In this document: positions 1 through 6,723 of the stretch, piece by piece
How the letters are laid out: each line of letters starts with the position of its first letter
Position numbering within the stretch: the first letter of the stretch is position 1
Assembly (NCBI GenBank): GCA_035309005.1
Contig: DATGFP010000122.1
Coordinates: forward strand, 1-17,109
Origin: DATARH01 sp035309005
GTDB lineage: Bacteria > Pseudomonadota > Alphaproteobacteria > ATCC43930 > CGMCC-115725
Direction: 5' to 3'
Length of the DNA stretch: 17,109 bases
The notes under the pieces: generated by a model
Databases searched by the model: none
What the model saw: the letters and a program-made list of their open reading frames with translations, nothing else
Told to the model about the DNA's origin: nothing
Translations under genes and position numbers: made by a program

Positions 1-2
1 GG

Positions 3-422
3 TTAATGCAGGCGGGTCGGCCGCTCGGCTTCGCTCGCTCGCAGGAATTGCGGCGGGATATCGAGCGAGAAGGCGGGGATGCGCACCAGGAAATTCTCGC
101 CGCCGCGGGTCTCCATCTCATAGTCGCCGACCATGAACCCCGAGGGCGTCGCGAGCGGGCAGCTGCTGGTGTATTCGAAGTGCTCGCCGGGCGCCAGCAC
201 CGGCTGCTCGCCGACGACGCCCGGGCCGCGCACCTCCTGCAGCCGCCCGAGGCTGTCGGTGATCTGCCAATGGCGGTTGCGCAGCTGCACGGTTTCGCCG
301 CCGCAATTCTCGATCCGCACATGGTAGGCCCAGACGTAATGGCCGTCGTCGGGCGAGGAATGCTGTTCGAGGTAGAACGGGCGGACCGTGATCTTGATCG
401 CGCGGGTGGTTTCGGAATACAT
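3..422 (-). CDS. apaG: ApaG family protein (Co2+/Mg2+ efflux-associated, DUF525)
   Basis: A complete 139-residue protein that reads through the ApaG fold, a fibronectin-III-like beta sandwich. The family's conserved blocks are visible in order: YVWAYHVRIEN near residue 30, VQLRNRHWQITDSLG near 46-60, the glycine-rich GPGVVGEQPVLAPGE near 66-80, and PSGFMVGDYEME near 93-104. The usual length is about 125-130 residues, so this one has a slightly longer C-terminal tail. ApaG was linked genetically to cobalt resistance and magnesium efflux in enterobacteria. Its biochemical role is unsettled, and the GxGxxG stretch has been proposed to bind nucleotides or pyrophosphate. The ATG at 422 is preceded only by a weak AAGG-type ribosome site. 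It lies 132 bp downstream of the LLM oxidoreductase on the same strand and may have its own promoter in that gap. The family call is secure; the function is not. Confidence 0.95.
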   Translation of the reverse strand: MYSETTRAIKITVRPFYLEQHSSPDDGHYVWAYHVRIENCGGETVQLRNRHWQITDSLGRLQEVRGPGVVGEQPVLAPGEHFEYTSSCPLATPSGFMVGDYEMETRGGENFLVRIPAFSLDIPPQFLRASEAERPTRLH

Positions 423-501
423 CGCTCAGGGACCTTGCTTCTTGCGTGGCGGCGCCCCGACGACAGGTCGCGGGCGGTCGTGCCCCGAACACGGCCCACT
501 C

Positions 502-530
502 AATGTCGGTCGCCGGCGGCGATGCGTCAA
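502..530 (-). promoter_or_regulatory. possible sigma70-type promoter for apaG
   Basis: On the minus strand, TTGACG (530-525) is followed after 17 bp by GACATT (507-502). The -35 box matches consensus in five of six positions and the -10 box in only three. The site lies about 80 bp upstream of the apaG ATG, in the only gap between it and the upstream oxidoreductase gene. This is a by-eye match in GC-rich DNA and is weak evidence. Confidence 0.22.
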
Positions 531-554
531 GCCGAGGGTGGCGCGGCGAAGGGC

Positions 555-1433
555 TTAACGAGCGGCGGGGGCGAGCAGCGCCAGCACCTTTTCGTCCGGC
601 CGGCGCGAGCCGTCCGGGCTGATCGACTGGATGCAGACATGGTCGGCGCCGGCGTCCCAGTGCTGTTGGATGACGCGGCGGATCGCCGCTTCGCCGCCCC
701 AGGCAACATTGGCGTCGACAAAGCGCTCGGAGCCGCCGCCGGCGAAATCATCGTCGCCAAAGCCGAGGCGGCGCCAGTTGTTGACGTAATTCTCCAGCCG
801 CAGGTAGTTGGCGAGCGCCTGGCGCCCGAGCGCCCGCGCCTTCGAGGGATCGCTCTCCAGGAGCACCCAGATTTCCGGGCACAGCAGCTTGCCGGGGCCC
901 ATGATGCGGCGCGCCTCGGCGGTATGCTCGGGCGTCACGTTATAGGGATGCGCGCCGTCGGCATGCGTGCTCGACAGGGCGAGCATGCGCGGGCCGAGCG
1001 CCGCGAGGATCGTCAGCGGCTTCTCTTCCGGCTCGGGCGCGCCGTAGGGCGCCGCCCGCATCGCGTCGAGATAGGCGCGCATCGTCGCCACCGGCCGGCC
1101 GTAGGTGTGGCCGCGCACGCCCTCGACCGAGGGCACATGCGACACCCCGATGCCCAATAGAAAGCGCCCGCCCGACTGCTCGGCCAAGGCCCGCTGGCCG
1201 TTCGCCATCGCCATCGCGTCGCGCGCGTAGATGTTGGCGATGCCGGGCGCGACGATCAGCGATTTCGTGTTGGCGAGCAGCCACGAGGAATGCACCAGCA
1301 CGTTGCGGCCGCGGCTTTCGGGCAGCCACAGCGCGCTGTACCCCCAACTCTCGACACGCTGCGCGAAGCGGGCGCCCTCGGCCGCGCTCATCACATCCAT
1401 CGCCGCCCATACTCCGAGCCTGCCGAGCTGCAT
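555..1433 (-). CDS. LLM class F420/FMN-dependent oxidoreductase (TIGR03620/MSMEG_4141-like)
   Basis: A 292-residue luciferase-like monooxygenase-fold (TIM-barrel) protein. It opens MQLGRLGVW and continues with ALWLPES near residue 38, APGIANIYARDAMAMANG near 63-80, GRFLLGIGVSHVPSVEGVRG near 90-109 and the C-terminal DHVCIQ segment. This order matches the subfamily named for MSMEG_4141, which is predicted to use coenzyme F420 rather than FMN; the cofactor here is inferred. The substrate is unknown. The open frame extends far upstream to about 2804, but that part is antisense to the MFS transporter and is low-complexity. The real start is the ATG at 1433, which has a strong GGAGGAGG ribosome site 7 bp upstream. 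The gene is divergent from the MFS gene and upstream of apaG on the same strand. Whether this genome makes F420 cannot be seen here. Confidence 0.9.
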   Translation of the reverse strand: MQLGRLGVWAAMDVMSAAEGARFAQRVESWGYSALWLPESRGRNVLVHSSWLLANTKSLIVAPGIANIYARDAMAMANGQRALAEQSGGRFLLGIGVSHVPSVEGVRGHTYGRPVATMRAYLDAMRAAPYGAPEPEEKPLTILAALGPRMLALSSTHADGAHPYNVTPEHTAEARRIMGPGKLLCPEIWVLLESDPSKARALGRQALANYLRLENYVNNWRRLGFGDDDFAGGGSERFVDANVAWGGEAAIRRVIQQHWDAGADHVCIQSISPDGSRRPDEKVLALLAPAAR

Positions 1434-1440
1434 CGCCCAT

Positions 1441-1448
1441 CCTCCTCC
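1441..1448 (-). promoter_or_regulatory. strong Shine-Dalgarno site fixing the LLM oxidoreductase start
   Basis: Read on the minus strand this is GGAGGAGG, separated by 7 nt from the ATG at 1433. It is one of the best ribosome sites in the window. It argues for the 292-residue product over the much longer frame that continues upstream, and over the out-of-frame ATG at 1440. Confidence 0.75.
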
Positions 1449-1471
1449 GCCGCGCCCCTCGCGCTGGCGCC

Positions 1472-1499
1472 ATTCTAGGCGAGAAGCGCGCGGTTGGAA
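1472..1499 (-). promoter_or_regulatory. possible promoter for the LLM oxidoreductase
   Basis: Minus-strand TAGAAT (1477-1472) matches the sigma70 -10 consensus in five of six positions. It is preceded after 16 bp by TTCCAA (1499-1494), a weak -35. The site is 39 bp upstream of the ATG at 1433, just above its ribosome site, inside the divergent gap shared with the MFS gene. No convincing plus-strand promoter was seen in the same gap. Confidence 0.35.
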
Positions 1500-1583
1500 C
1501 CCTATGCCGCAAGCCGCCGCGGGAGGGGCTGCGGCGATCGGCCCTTGTCCCCGGCGGCGGCGGCGCGATATCAACGGCAGCTC

Positions 1584-2768
1584 ATGGCGGTCCTCTTTCT
1601 CATCGTCTTTATCGACCTCGTCGGGTTCGGGCTGGTGATCCCGCTCCTGCCGTTCTACGCCGAGCGCTTCGCCGCTTCGCCCATCGAGATGACGACGCTG
1701 TTCGCCACCTTCTCCTTGATGTCGATGGTGACGGCGCCGCTCTGGGGGCGGCTCAGCGACCGCGTCGGGCGGCGGCCGGTGCTGGCGGCGAGCATGGCGG
1801 CCTCGGCGCTGGCCTATTTCTGGCTCGCCTTCGCCAGCCAGTTGTGGATGGTCTTCGCGGCGCGCGCCTTTGCCGGCGCCTGCGCCGGCAACATCGCCGC
1901 GGCGCAGGCCTATGTCGCCGACGTGACGCCGCCCGAGGGTCGTGCCAAGGGCATGGGCATGATCGGTGCTGCGTTCGGGCTCGGCTTCATCATCGGCCCG
2001 GTGCTGGGGGGCGTCGTCGCCGGCAACGACCTCGCCACCGCCGATCTCGAAACGCCGGGGCTGCTCGCCGCCGCGCTGTCGCTGCTCGCCTTCCTCGGCG
2101 TCCTGTTGCTGCTGAAGGAAAGCCGCGTCGCAGGCAGTGAAAGTTCCGCGCGCGGCCGGATCGCGGTCGCGCGGGCCGCGTTCGCCCGGCCGGTCCTGGC
2201 GCGCCTGCTGCTGGTGTTCTTCCTGGTGATCCTGGCGTTTTCCGGCATGGAGACGACCTTCGCGTGGTGGGCGATCGCGCAATTCGGCTGGGGGCCGCGC
2301 TCGATCGGCTTTGTGTTCTTCTATGTCGGCCTGTTGTCGGCGGCGATGCAGGGCGGCCTGATCGGGCCTCTGACCCGGCGCTTTGGCGAGGAGCGGCTGA
2401 TGCTGACCGGCCTCGTCCTGATCGCCTGCGGCCTCCTCGTGCTGCCCGAGGCGCGCGGCGTGCCGCTGCTCCTCGTCGCGCTCTCGGCGCTGGCGCTCGG
2501 CATGGGGGCGATGCAGCCCTCGCTCAACAGCCTCATTTCGCGCTGCGCCGGAGCGCGGGAGCAGGGCGAGGTGATGGGCGTCGCGCAATCGGTCGGCAGC
2601 CTGTCGCGGGTGCTCGGGCCCCTTGCGGCCGGCGCGTTGTTCGGCGCGCTCGGGCGCGGCAGCCCGTTTCTGTGGGGCGCCGCGCTGGTCGCCGGCGCGC
2701 TGGCGATCGGCTGGCAGGTGCCGCGCCGGCTGGCGCTCGCGGTGCCGCCGGCGGGACCCGCGAAATGA
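1584..2768 (+). CDS. MFS transporter, drug:H+ antiporter (DHA1/Tet-like) type
   Basis: A 394-residue, roughly 12-helix major facilitator. Helix 1 reads FIDLVGFGLVIPLLPFYAE with an intramembrane Asp at residue 11, as in tetracycline-type DHA1 antiporters. Motif A is present between helices 2 and 3 as GRLSDRVGRRPV (residues 55-66). The antiporter motif C appears in helix 5 as GLGFIIGPVLGG. The protein probably exports a small hydrophobic compound in exchange for protons; the substrate cannot be read from sequence. The frame stays open back to a TTG at 1494, but that extension is Arg/Ala-rich and not MFS-like, so the ATG at 1584 was chosen, although its ribosome site is poor. The gene is divergent from the LLM oxidoreductase. 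Its stop codon overlaps the first ATG of a repeated junction leading into the Atm1-type exporter, which suggests one transcript. Confidence 0.9.
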   Translation: MAVLFLIVFIDLVGFGLVIPLLPFYAERFAASPIEMTTLFATFSLMSMVTAPLWGRLSDRVGRRPVLAASMAASALAYFWLAFASQLWMVFAARAFAGACAGNIAAAQAYVADVTPPEGRAKGMGMIGAAFGLGFIIGPVLGGVVAGNDLATADLETPGLLAAALSLLAFLGVLLLLKESRVAGSESSARGRIAVARAAFARPVLARLLLVFFLVILAFSGMETTFAWWAIAQFGWGPRSIGFVFFYVGLLSAAMQGGLIGPLTRRFGEERLMLTGLVLIACGLLVLPEARGVPLLLVALSALALGMGAMQPSLNSLISRCAGAREQGEVMGVAQSVGSLSRVLGPLAAGALFGALGRGSPFLWGAALVAGALAIGWQVPRRLALAVPPAGPAK

Positions 2769-2801
2769 GCCCATCCAAATGAGCCCATCCAAATGAGCCC
2801 A
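2763..2801 (+). repeat. 14-bp tandem repeat (2.8 copies) forming a chain of ATGA stop/start overlaps
   Basis: The unit AAATGAGCCCATCC occurs at 2763-2776 and 2777-2790, and its first 11 bases again at 2791-2801. Each copy carries an ATGA. The MFS stop (2766-2768) overlaps an ATG at 2765, which opens a five-codon frame MSPSK ending at 2782. That stop overlaps an ATG at 2779, which opens a second MSPSK frame ending at 2796. That stop overlaps the ATG at 2793 of the ABC exporter. Because 14 is not a multiple of three, the three ATGs and three TGAs fall in three different frames, yet the coupling is unbroken. Confidence 0.9.
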
Positions 2802-4649
2802 CACGGCCCGCGCATGGTCGGGCGCTCGTCGGCCGGCGGATTGCCCGAGCCGGAGGAGCGGCTCGCCCAGGGTATCCGCGCGCTGAAGGGGCTCGGCCCC
2901 TATCTGTGGCCGCGCGATTCCTTTGAATTACGCGCCCGCGTCGTGCTGTCGCTGGCCCTCCTGATCGCCGGCAAGCTCGTCACCATCGCGATCCCGCTAT
3001 TCTACAAGCGCGCGGTCGACGTGCTGGCGGCGCCGCACCCGGGCCTCATCGCGGTGCCGGTCGCGGCGATCCTCGCCTACGGCGCGGCGCGCGTGCTGTC
3101 GCAGGGCTTCAACCAGCTGCGCGACGCGATCTTCGCCAAGGTCGAGCAGCGTGCGGTGCGCCGCATCGCGCTCTCGGTGTTCCGCCACATCCACATGCTG
3201 TCGTTGCGCTTCCACCTGGAGCGCCGCACCGGCGGCCTCGCGCGCGCCGTCGAGCGCGGCACCGCCGGTATCGAGTTCCTCCTGTCGTTCATGCTGTTCA
3301 ACGTCGTCCCGACGCTGTTCGAGATCGCGGTCGTCTCGGCGATCCTGTGGCGGCTCTACAACTGGGAATTCGCCGTCGTCACGCTGACGACGATCGTCGT
3401 CTACATCGCCTTCACCTTTGTCGTGACCGATTGGCGCGTGCGCTTCCGCCGCGAGATGAACACCCGCAACAGCGAAGCCAACACCAAGTCGGTCGACGCG
3501 CTGCTGAACTACGAAACGGTGAAATACTTCGCCAACGAGGCGCACGAGGCCGAGCGCTACGACAGCGCGCTGGCCGCCTACGAGCGCGCCGCGGTGCGCA
3601 GCCAGACGACGCTGTCGCTGCTCAACATCGGCCAGGGCGCGATCATCGCCGTGGGGCTCATCGGCGTCATGCTGCTGGCGGCCCAGGGCGTCGCGGCCCA
3701 CCGCATGACCGTCGGCGACTTCGTGCTGGTCAACACCTACCTGATCCAGCTCTACACGCCCTTGAACTTCCTCGGCATGGTCTACCGCAACATCAAGCAG
3801 TCGCTGACCGATCTCGAGCAGATGATGGGGCTCCTCAAGATCCGCCCGGAAATCGAGGACCGCCCCGGCGCCGTCGCGCTCGCCGCGCGGCGCGGCGCGC
3901 TGGCCTTCCGCCACGTCGATTTCCATTACGACCCGCGCCGCCCGATCCTGCACGATGTCGATTTCGCGGTGGCGCCCGGCGCTACCGTCGCGATCGTCGG
4001 CCCGAGCGGCGCCGGCAAGTCGACGATCGCGCGCCTCCTCTTCCGCTTCTACGACGTCAATGGCGGTGCGATCGAGATCGACGGCGAGGACATCCGCGAG
4101 GTGACGCAGGACAGCCTGCGCCGGGCGATCGGGGTGGTGCCGCAGGACACCGTCCTCTTCAACGACACGATCTTCTACAATATCGCCTATGGCCGCCCCG
4201 GCGCCGGCCACGCCGAGGTCGAGGCGGCGGCGCGGCGCGCCCAGATCCACGATTTCGTCGCGGGCCTGCCCGACGGCTACCAGACGATCGTCGGCGAGCG
4301 CGGCCTCAAATTGTCGGGTGGCGAGAAGCAGCGCGTCGCGATCGCCCGCGTCGTCCTGAAGGCGCCGGAAATCCTGATTTTCGACGAGGCGACCTCGGCG
4401 CTCGACACCAAGACCGAGCGCGACATCCAGGCGAGCCTCGCCGAGGTCGCCGCCGACCGCACCACCCTCATCATCGCGCACCGGCTCTCGACCGTCGTCG
4501 ACGCCGACGAGATCCTGGTGCTCGACGCCGGCCGCATCGTCGAGCGCGGCCACCACCGCGACCTCCTGGCGCGCGGCGGCGTCTATGCCGCGATGTGGGC
4601 GCGCCAGCAGGAAGCCGCCGCGCGCGAGGCGGCCCTGGCGGCCAACTGA
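2793..4649 (+). CDS. atm1: Atm1-type ABC exporter, fused permease and ATPase
   Basis: A 618-residue half-transporter with an N-terminal six-helix domain (about residues 45-330) and a C-terminal ATPase. ATPase motifs are Walker A GPSGAGKST (403-411), signature LSGGEKQRVA (from 507), Walker B ILIFDEATSALD (from 527) and the H-loop in IIAHRLST. The NYETVKYFANE block (from 239) is a hallmark of the Atm1/HMT1 subfamily, which exports glutathione-linked sulfur species or metal-thiol conjugates and acts as a homodimer in the inner membrane. Substrate assignment is by family only. The start is probably the ATG at 2793 in the last copy of the 14-bp junction repeat; ATG 2814 is an in-frame alternative with no better ribosome site. 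It follows the MFS gene in one apparent operon. The sequence looks intact, with all catalytic motifs present. Confidence 0.92.
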   Translation: MSPHGPRMVGRSSAGGLPEPEERLAQGIRALKGLGPYLWPRDSFELRARVVLSLALLIAGKLVTIAIPLFYKRAVDVLAAPHPGLIAVPVAAILAYGAARVLSQGFNQLRDAIFAKVEQRAVRRIALSVFRHIHMLSLRFHLERRTGGLARAVERGTAGIEFLLSFMLFNVVPTLFEIAVVSAILWRLYNWEFAVVTLTTIVVYIAFTFVVTDWRVRFRREMNTRNSEANTKSVDALLNYETVKYFANEAHEAERYDSALAAYERAAVRSQTTLSLLNIGQGAIIAVGLIGVMLLAAQGVAAHRMTVGDFVLVNTYLIQLYTPLNFLGMVYRNIKQSLTDLEQMMGLLKIRPEIEDRPGAVALAARRGALAFRHVDFHYDPRRPILHDVDFAVAPGATVAIVGPSGAGKSTIARLLFRFYDVNGGAIEIDGEDIREVTQDSLRRAIGVVPQDTVLFNDTIFYNIAYGRPGAGHAEVEAAARRAQIHDFVAGLPDGYQTIVGERGLKLSGGEKQRVAIARVVLKAPEILIFDEATSALDTKTERDIQASLAEVAADRTTLIIAHRLSTVVDADEILVLDAGRIVERGHHRDLLARGGVYAAMWARQQEAAAREAALAAN

Positions 4650-4660
4650 CGCCGCTCAGC

Positions 4661-4734
4661 GGGATTGCTTCGCTGCGCTCGCAATGACAGTAAAAGATCG
4701 GTCATTGCGAGGAGCGGAGCGACGCGGCAATCCC
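4661..4734. repeat. dispersed palindromic (REP-like) inverted repeat
   Basis: The left arm (4661-4688) starts GGGATTGCTTCGCTGCG and ends GCAATGAC. The right arm (4701-4734) starts GTCATTGCGAGGAGCG and ends GGCAATCCC. The arms are imperfect reverse complements around a 12-nt AT-richer loop (4689-4700). This GTCATTGCGA...GCAATCC element is a familiar dispersed repeat in many alphaproteobacterial and other genomes. Translated in frame it gives the CARND / VIARSGATRQS peptides often seen in over-extended gene calls, which is why the open frame of meaB appears to run back to 4665. It fills almost the whole gap between the exporter and meaB and could fold as a long hairpin in RNA. Confidence 0.88.
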
Positions 4735-4742
4735 AATCAGTT

Positions 4743-5726
4743 ATGCCGAGCGTTGATAACCTCGCCGCTGCGGTGACGCGCGGCGACCGGCGGGCGTTGG
4801 CGCGCGCCGTGACGCTGGTCGAATCGACCCGGCCCGAGCATCGCCGCGAGGCTGACGCGCTGCTCGATCGGCTGCGGCCGGCGACCGGCGGCGCCACGCG
4901 GATCGGCATTTCGGGGCCGCCCGGCGCCGGAAAATCGACCTTTATCGAGCGCTTCGGGCTCGACGGCGTCGCCCGCGGCCACCGGATCGCGGTGCTCGCG
5001 GTCGATCCCGCCTCGAAGCGCGGCGGCGGCGCCATCCTCGGCGACAAGACGCGGATGGCCGAATTGGCGCGCTCGCCCGCCGCGTTCATCCGGCCCTCCT
5101 CGGCCGGCGCCGCGATGGGCGGCGTAGCGCGCCGCACGCGCGAGGCGATCCTGGTGTGCGAGGCCGCCGGGTTCGACACGGTGCTCGTGGAAACCGTCGG
5201 CGCCGGTCAGTCCGAGACCGCCGTCGCCGAGATGGTCGACATGTTCCTGGTGATCCTGCCGCCGGCGGCCGGCGACGAATTGCAGGGCCTCAAACGCGGC
5301 ATCATCGAACTGGCCGATCTCATTCTGATCAACAAGGCGGACGGCGCGCTGCTCGACCACGCCAGCCGCGCCGCCGCCGATTACGCCAACGCGCTGCATT
5401 TGGTGCGCCCCGCTTCGCCCGAATGGCGGCCCCAGGTGCGCGCGGTCTCGGCCTTGACCGGCGACGGGATCGCCCAAGTGTGGGACGACGTCGCCCGCTT
5501 CCGCGCCGCCCTCGAAGCGAGCGGTGCCTGGGCGCTGCGCCGCGCCGAGCAGCGCCGCGCCGCGCTGTGGGCCGAGATCGGCGACGAACTGGTCGAGCGC
5601 TTTCGCGCCGCGCCGGCGGTCGTCGCCCGCCTCTCCGCGCTCGAGCGCGAGGTCGTCGCCGGCGCCCGCACCCCCGCCGCCGCCGCCCGCCTCCTGCTCG
5701 CCGCCTTTTTGGGAGACGAGGGGTAG
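4743..5726 (+). CDS. meaB: MeaB/ArgK-type G3E GTPase, methylmalonyl-CoA mutase chaperone
   Basis: A 327-residue P-loop GTPase. Walker A is GPPGAGKST (58-66), followed by VDPASKRGGGAILGDKTRM (87-105), VETVGAGQSE in the switch region and the base-specificity motif NKAD (197-200). This set defines the MeaB/ArgK branch of G3E GTPases, which load and protect adenosylcobalamin in methylmalonyl-CoA mutase or related mutases. MeaB usually carries SP[FY]TGG where this protein has SKRGGG, a modest departure. The C-terminal helical part (RRAEQRRAALWAEI onward) is present and the length is normal. The frame extends upstream to 4665, but that part is translated palindromic repeat, so ATG 4743 is taken as the start; it has no clear ribosome site. 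No mutase gene lies in the window. The gene converges on the slipin gene with a 14-bp gap. Confidence 0.92.
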   Translation: MPSVDNLAAAVTRGDRRALARAVTLVESTRPEHRREADALLDRLRPATGGATRIGISGPPGAGKSTFIERFGLDGVARGHRIAVLAVDPASKRGGGAILGDKTRMAELARSPAAFIRPSSAGAAMGGVARRTREAILVCEAAGFDTVLVETVGAGQSETAVAEMVDMFLVILPPAAGDELQGLKRGIIELADLILINKADGALLDHASRAAADYANALHLVRPASPEWRPQVRAVSALTGDGIAQVWDDVARFRAALEASGAWALRRAEQRRAALWAEIGDELVERFRAAPAVVARLSALEREVVAGARTPAAAARLLLAAFLGDEG

Positions 5727-5740
5727 CAGGCGGCGACGGG

Positions 5741-6541
5741 TCAGCTCTTCGCCGCGACCTTGTTCGCCAATTCACCGACGCCGCGCGCCATCGAGACGAA
5801 TTCGCTCGGCATCATGACAATCGTCATGGTGTTTTGCTCGGCTCCAACTTCGGTAATCATTTGCATGCGCCGCAGTTCGAGCGCCGCCGGATTTTGCATG
5901 ATGACCTCGGCGGCGTTGCGCAACTGCTCGGCGGCGTCGAGTTCGGCCTCCGCCTTGATCAGCCGGGCCCGCTTTTCGCGCAGCGCCTCGGCTTCTTGCG
6001 CCATGGCACGCTGCATGGTCGGCGGAATTTCGACGTTTTTCATCTGCACGCGTTCTACTTTGACGCCCCACGGTTCGGTGACGTTATCGATCGACTGCTG
6101 CATCGCTTCGGAGATCGTGTCCTGAGCTTTGAGTATGTCGTCGAGCGTGTGCTGCCCGAGAACCGTGCGCAGCGTCGTCAGCGAGACCTGCTCGACGGCG
6201 TTGGCCACCGCCCGGACCTCCATGACCGCCCGTTCGGGATCGAAAATGCGGTACCAGATGACCGCGTCGACCTTGATCGGCACGTTGTCTCGGGTGATGC
6301 CCTCCTGCTGCTCGACCGCCGCGGTTACAGTGCGCAGGTCGAGCTTGGTTTGCCACTCAAGGAAAACCCACACGACATAAATGCCGGGACCAGCCGTACG
6401 ATTGTATTTGCCTAACCGAAACACCACGCTGCGTTCGTATTGGTTGGCGATGCGGATACTTCTGATGACTGCGGCCGCAACCACCACGGTGATGACGGTC
6501 AGAACCGGATGCTGCGACGCTAGAAAATCTACGATGAACAT
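5741..6541 (-). CDS. slipin (stomatin-like SPFH/band 7 protein)
   Basis: A 266-residue protein with one N-terminal membrane segment (about residues 12-27), an SPFH domain (about 30-180: NQYERSVVFRLGKY, AGPGIYVV, VPIKVDAVIWYRIFDP) and the stomatin signature VERVQMKNVEIPPTMQRAMA. This leads into a charged coiled-coil (EAEALREKRARLIKAEAELD). Such proteins form large membrane-bound rings or scaffolds in ordered lipid domains. Bacterial slipins are usually paired with an nfeD protease-like gene, but none is adjacent here. The ATG at 6541 has an AAGGTG ribosome site about 6 nt upstream. GC content is visibly lower than in the neighbours: individual 60-base lines within it count 50-58% GC against roughly 70% around it. 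That suggests later acquisition or relaxed codon use. Family assignment is firm; cellular role is unknown. Confidence 0.93.
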   Translation of the reverse strand: MFIVDFLASQHPVLTVITVVVAAAVIRSIRIANQYERSVVFRLGKYNRTAGPGIYVVWVFLEWQTKLDLRTVTAAVEQQEGITRDNVPIKVDAVIWYRIFDPERAVMEVRAVANAVEQVSLTTLRTVLGQHTLDDILKAQDTISEAMQQSIDNVTEPWGVKVERVQMKNVEIPPTMQRAMAQEAEALREKRARLIKAEAELDAAEQLRNAAEVIMQNPAALELRRMQMITEVGAEQNTMTIVMMPSEFVSMARGVGELANKVAAKS

Positions 6542-6723
6542 GTTCGCACCTTAGGCGAAATGCGGGGCAACGCCGGCCTTGCGCGCCTTCTCGCGGCGAC
6601 CGCGCCCAGAGGCCGCGGCGGCGCCCCGTTTACGCGGGCGGTCAGGAACTCGTCGCGCCGGCCGCCAGCCGCGCCGAACCAAAAGAGCGCTATCGTCACT
6701 GCTGTTATATCCTCGGGGGTGCG
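6542..6723. other. divergent intergenic region between slipin and a secreted membrane-anchored protein
   Basis: This 182-bp region must hold the promoters of both divergent genes. Composition returns to GC-rich in its middle. A TTATAT at 6705-6710 (plus strand) is a possible -10 for the rightward gene, but no good -35 lies 16-18 bp upstream. No coding frame in it looks real and no strong hairpin was found. Confidence 0.4.

Noticed and set aside
1434..2804. Upstream part of a 749-codon minus-strand open frame continuing from the LLM oxidoreductase
   Set aside because: It is antisense to the MFS transporter, very rich in Arg/Gln/Glu/His with no fold-like pattern, and a strong ribosome site fixes the oxidoreductase start at 1433.
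2997..4556. 519-codon minus-strand open frame opposite the Atm1-type exporter
   Set aside because: Asp/Arg/Val-rich shadow of a high-GC gene with all ABC motifs on the plus strand; no family-like segments.
4665..4742. N-terminal extension of meaB
   Set aside because: It is the translation of the palindromic repeat (CARND, VIARSGATRQS) and is absent from the MeaB family.
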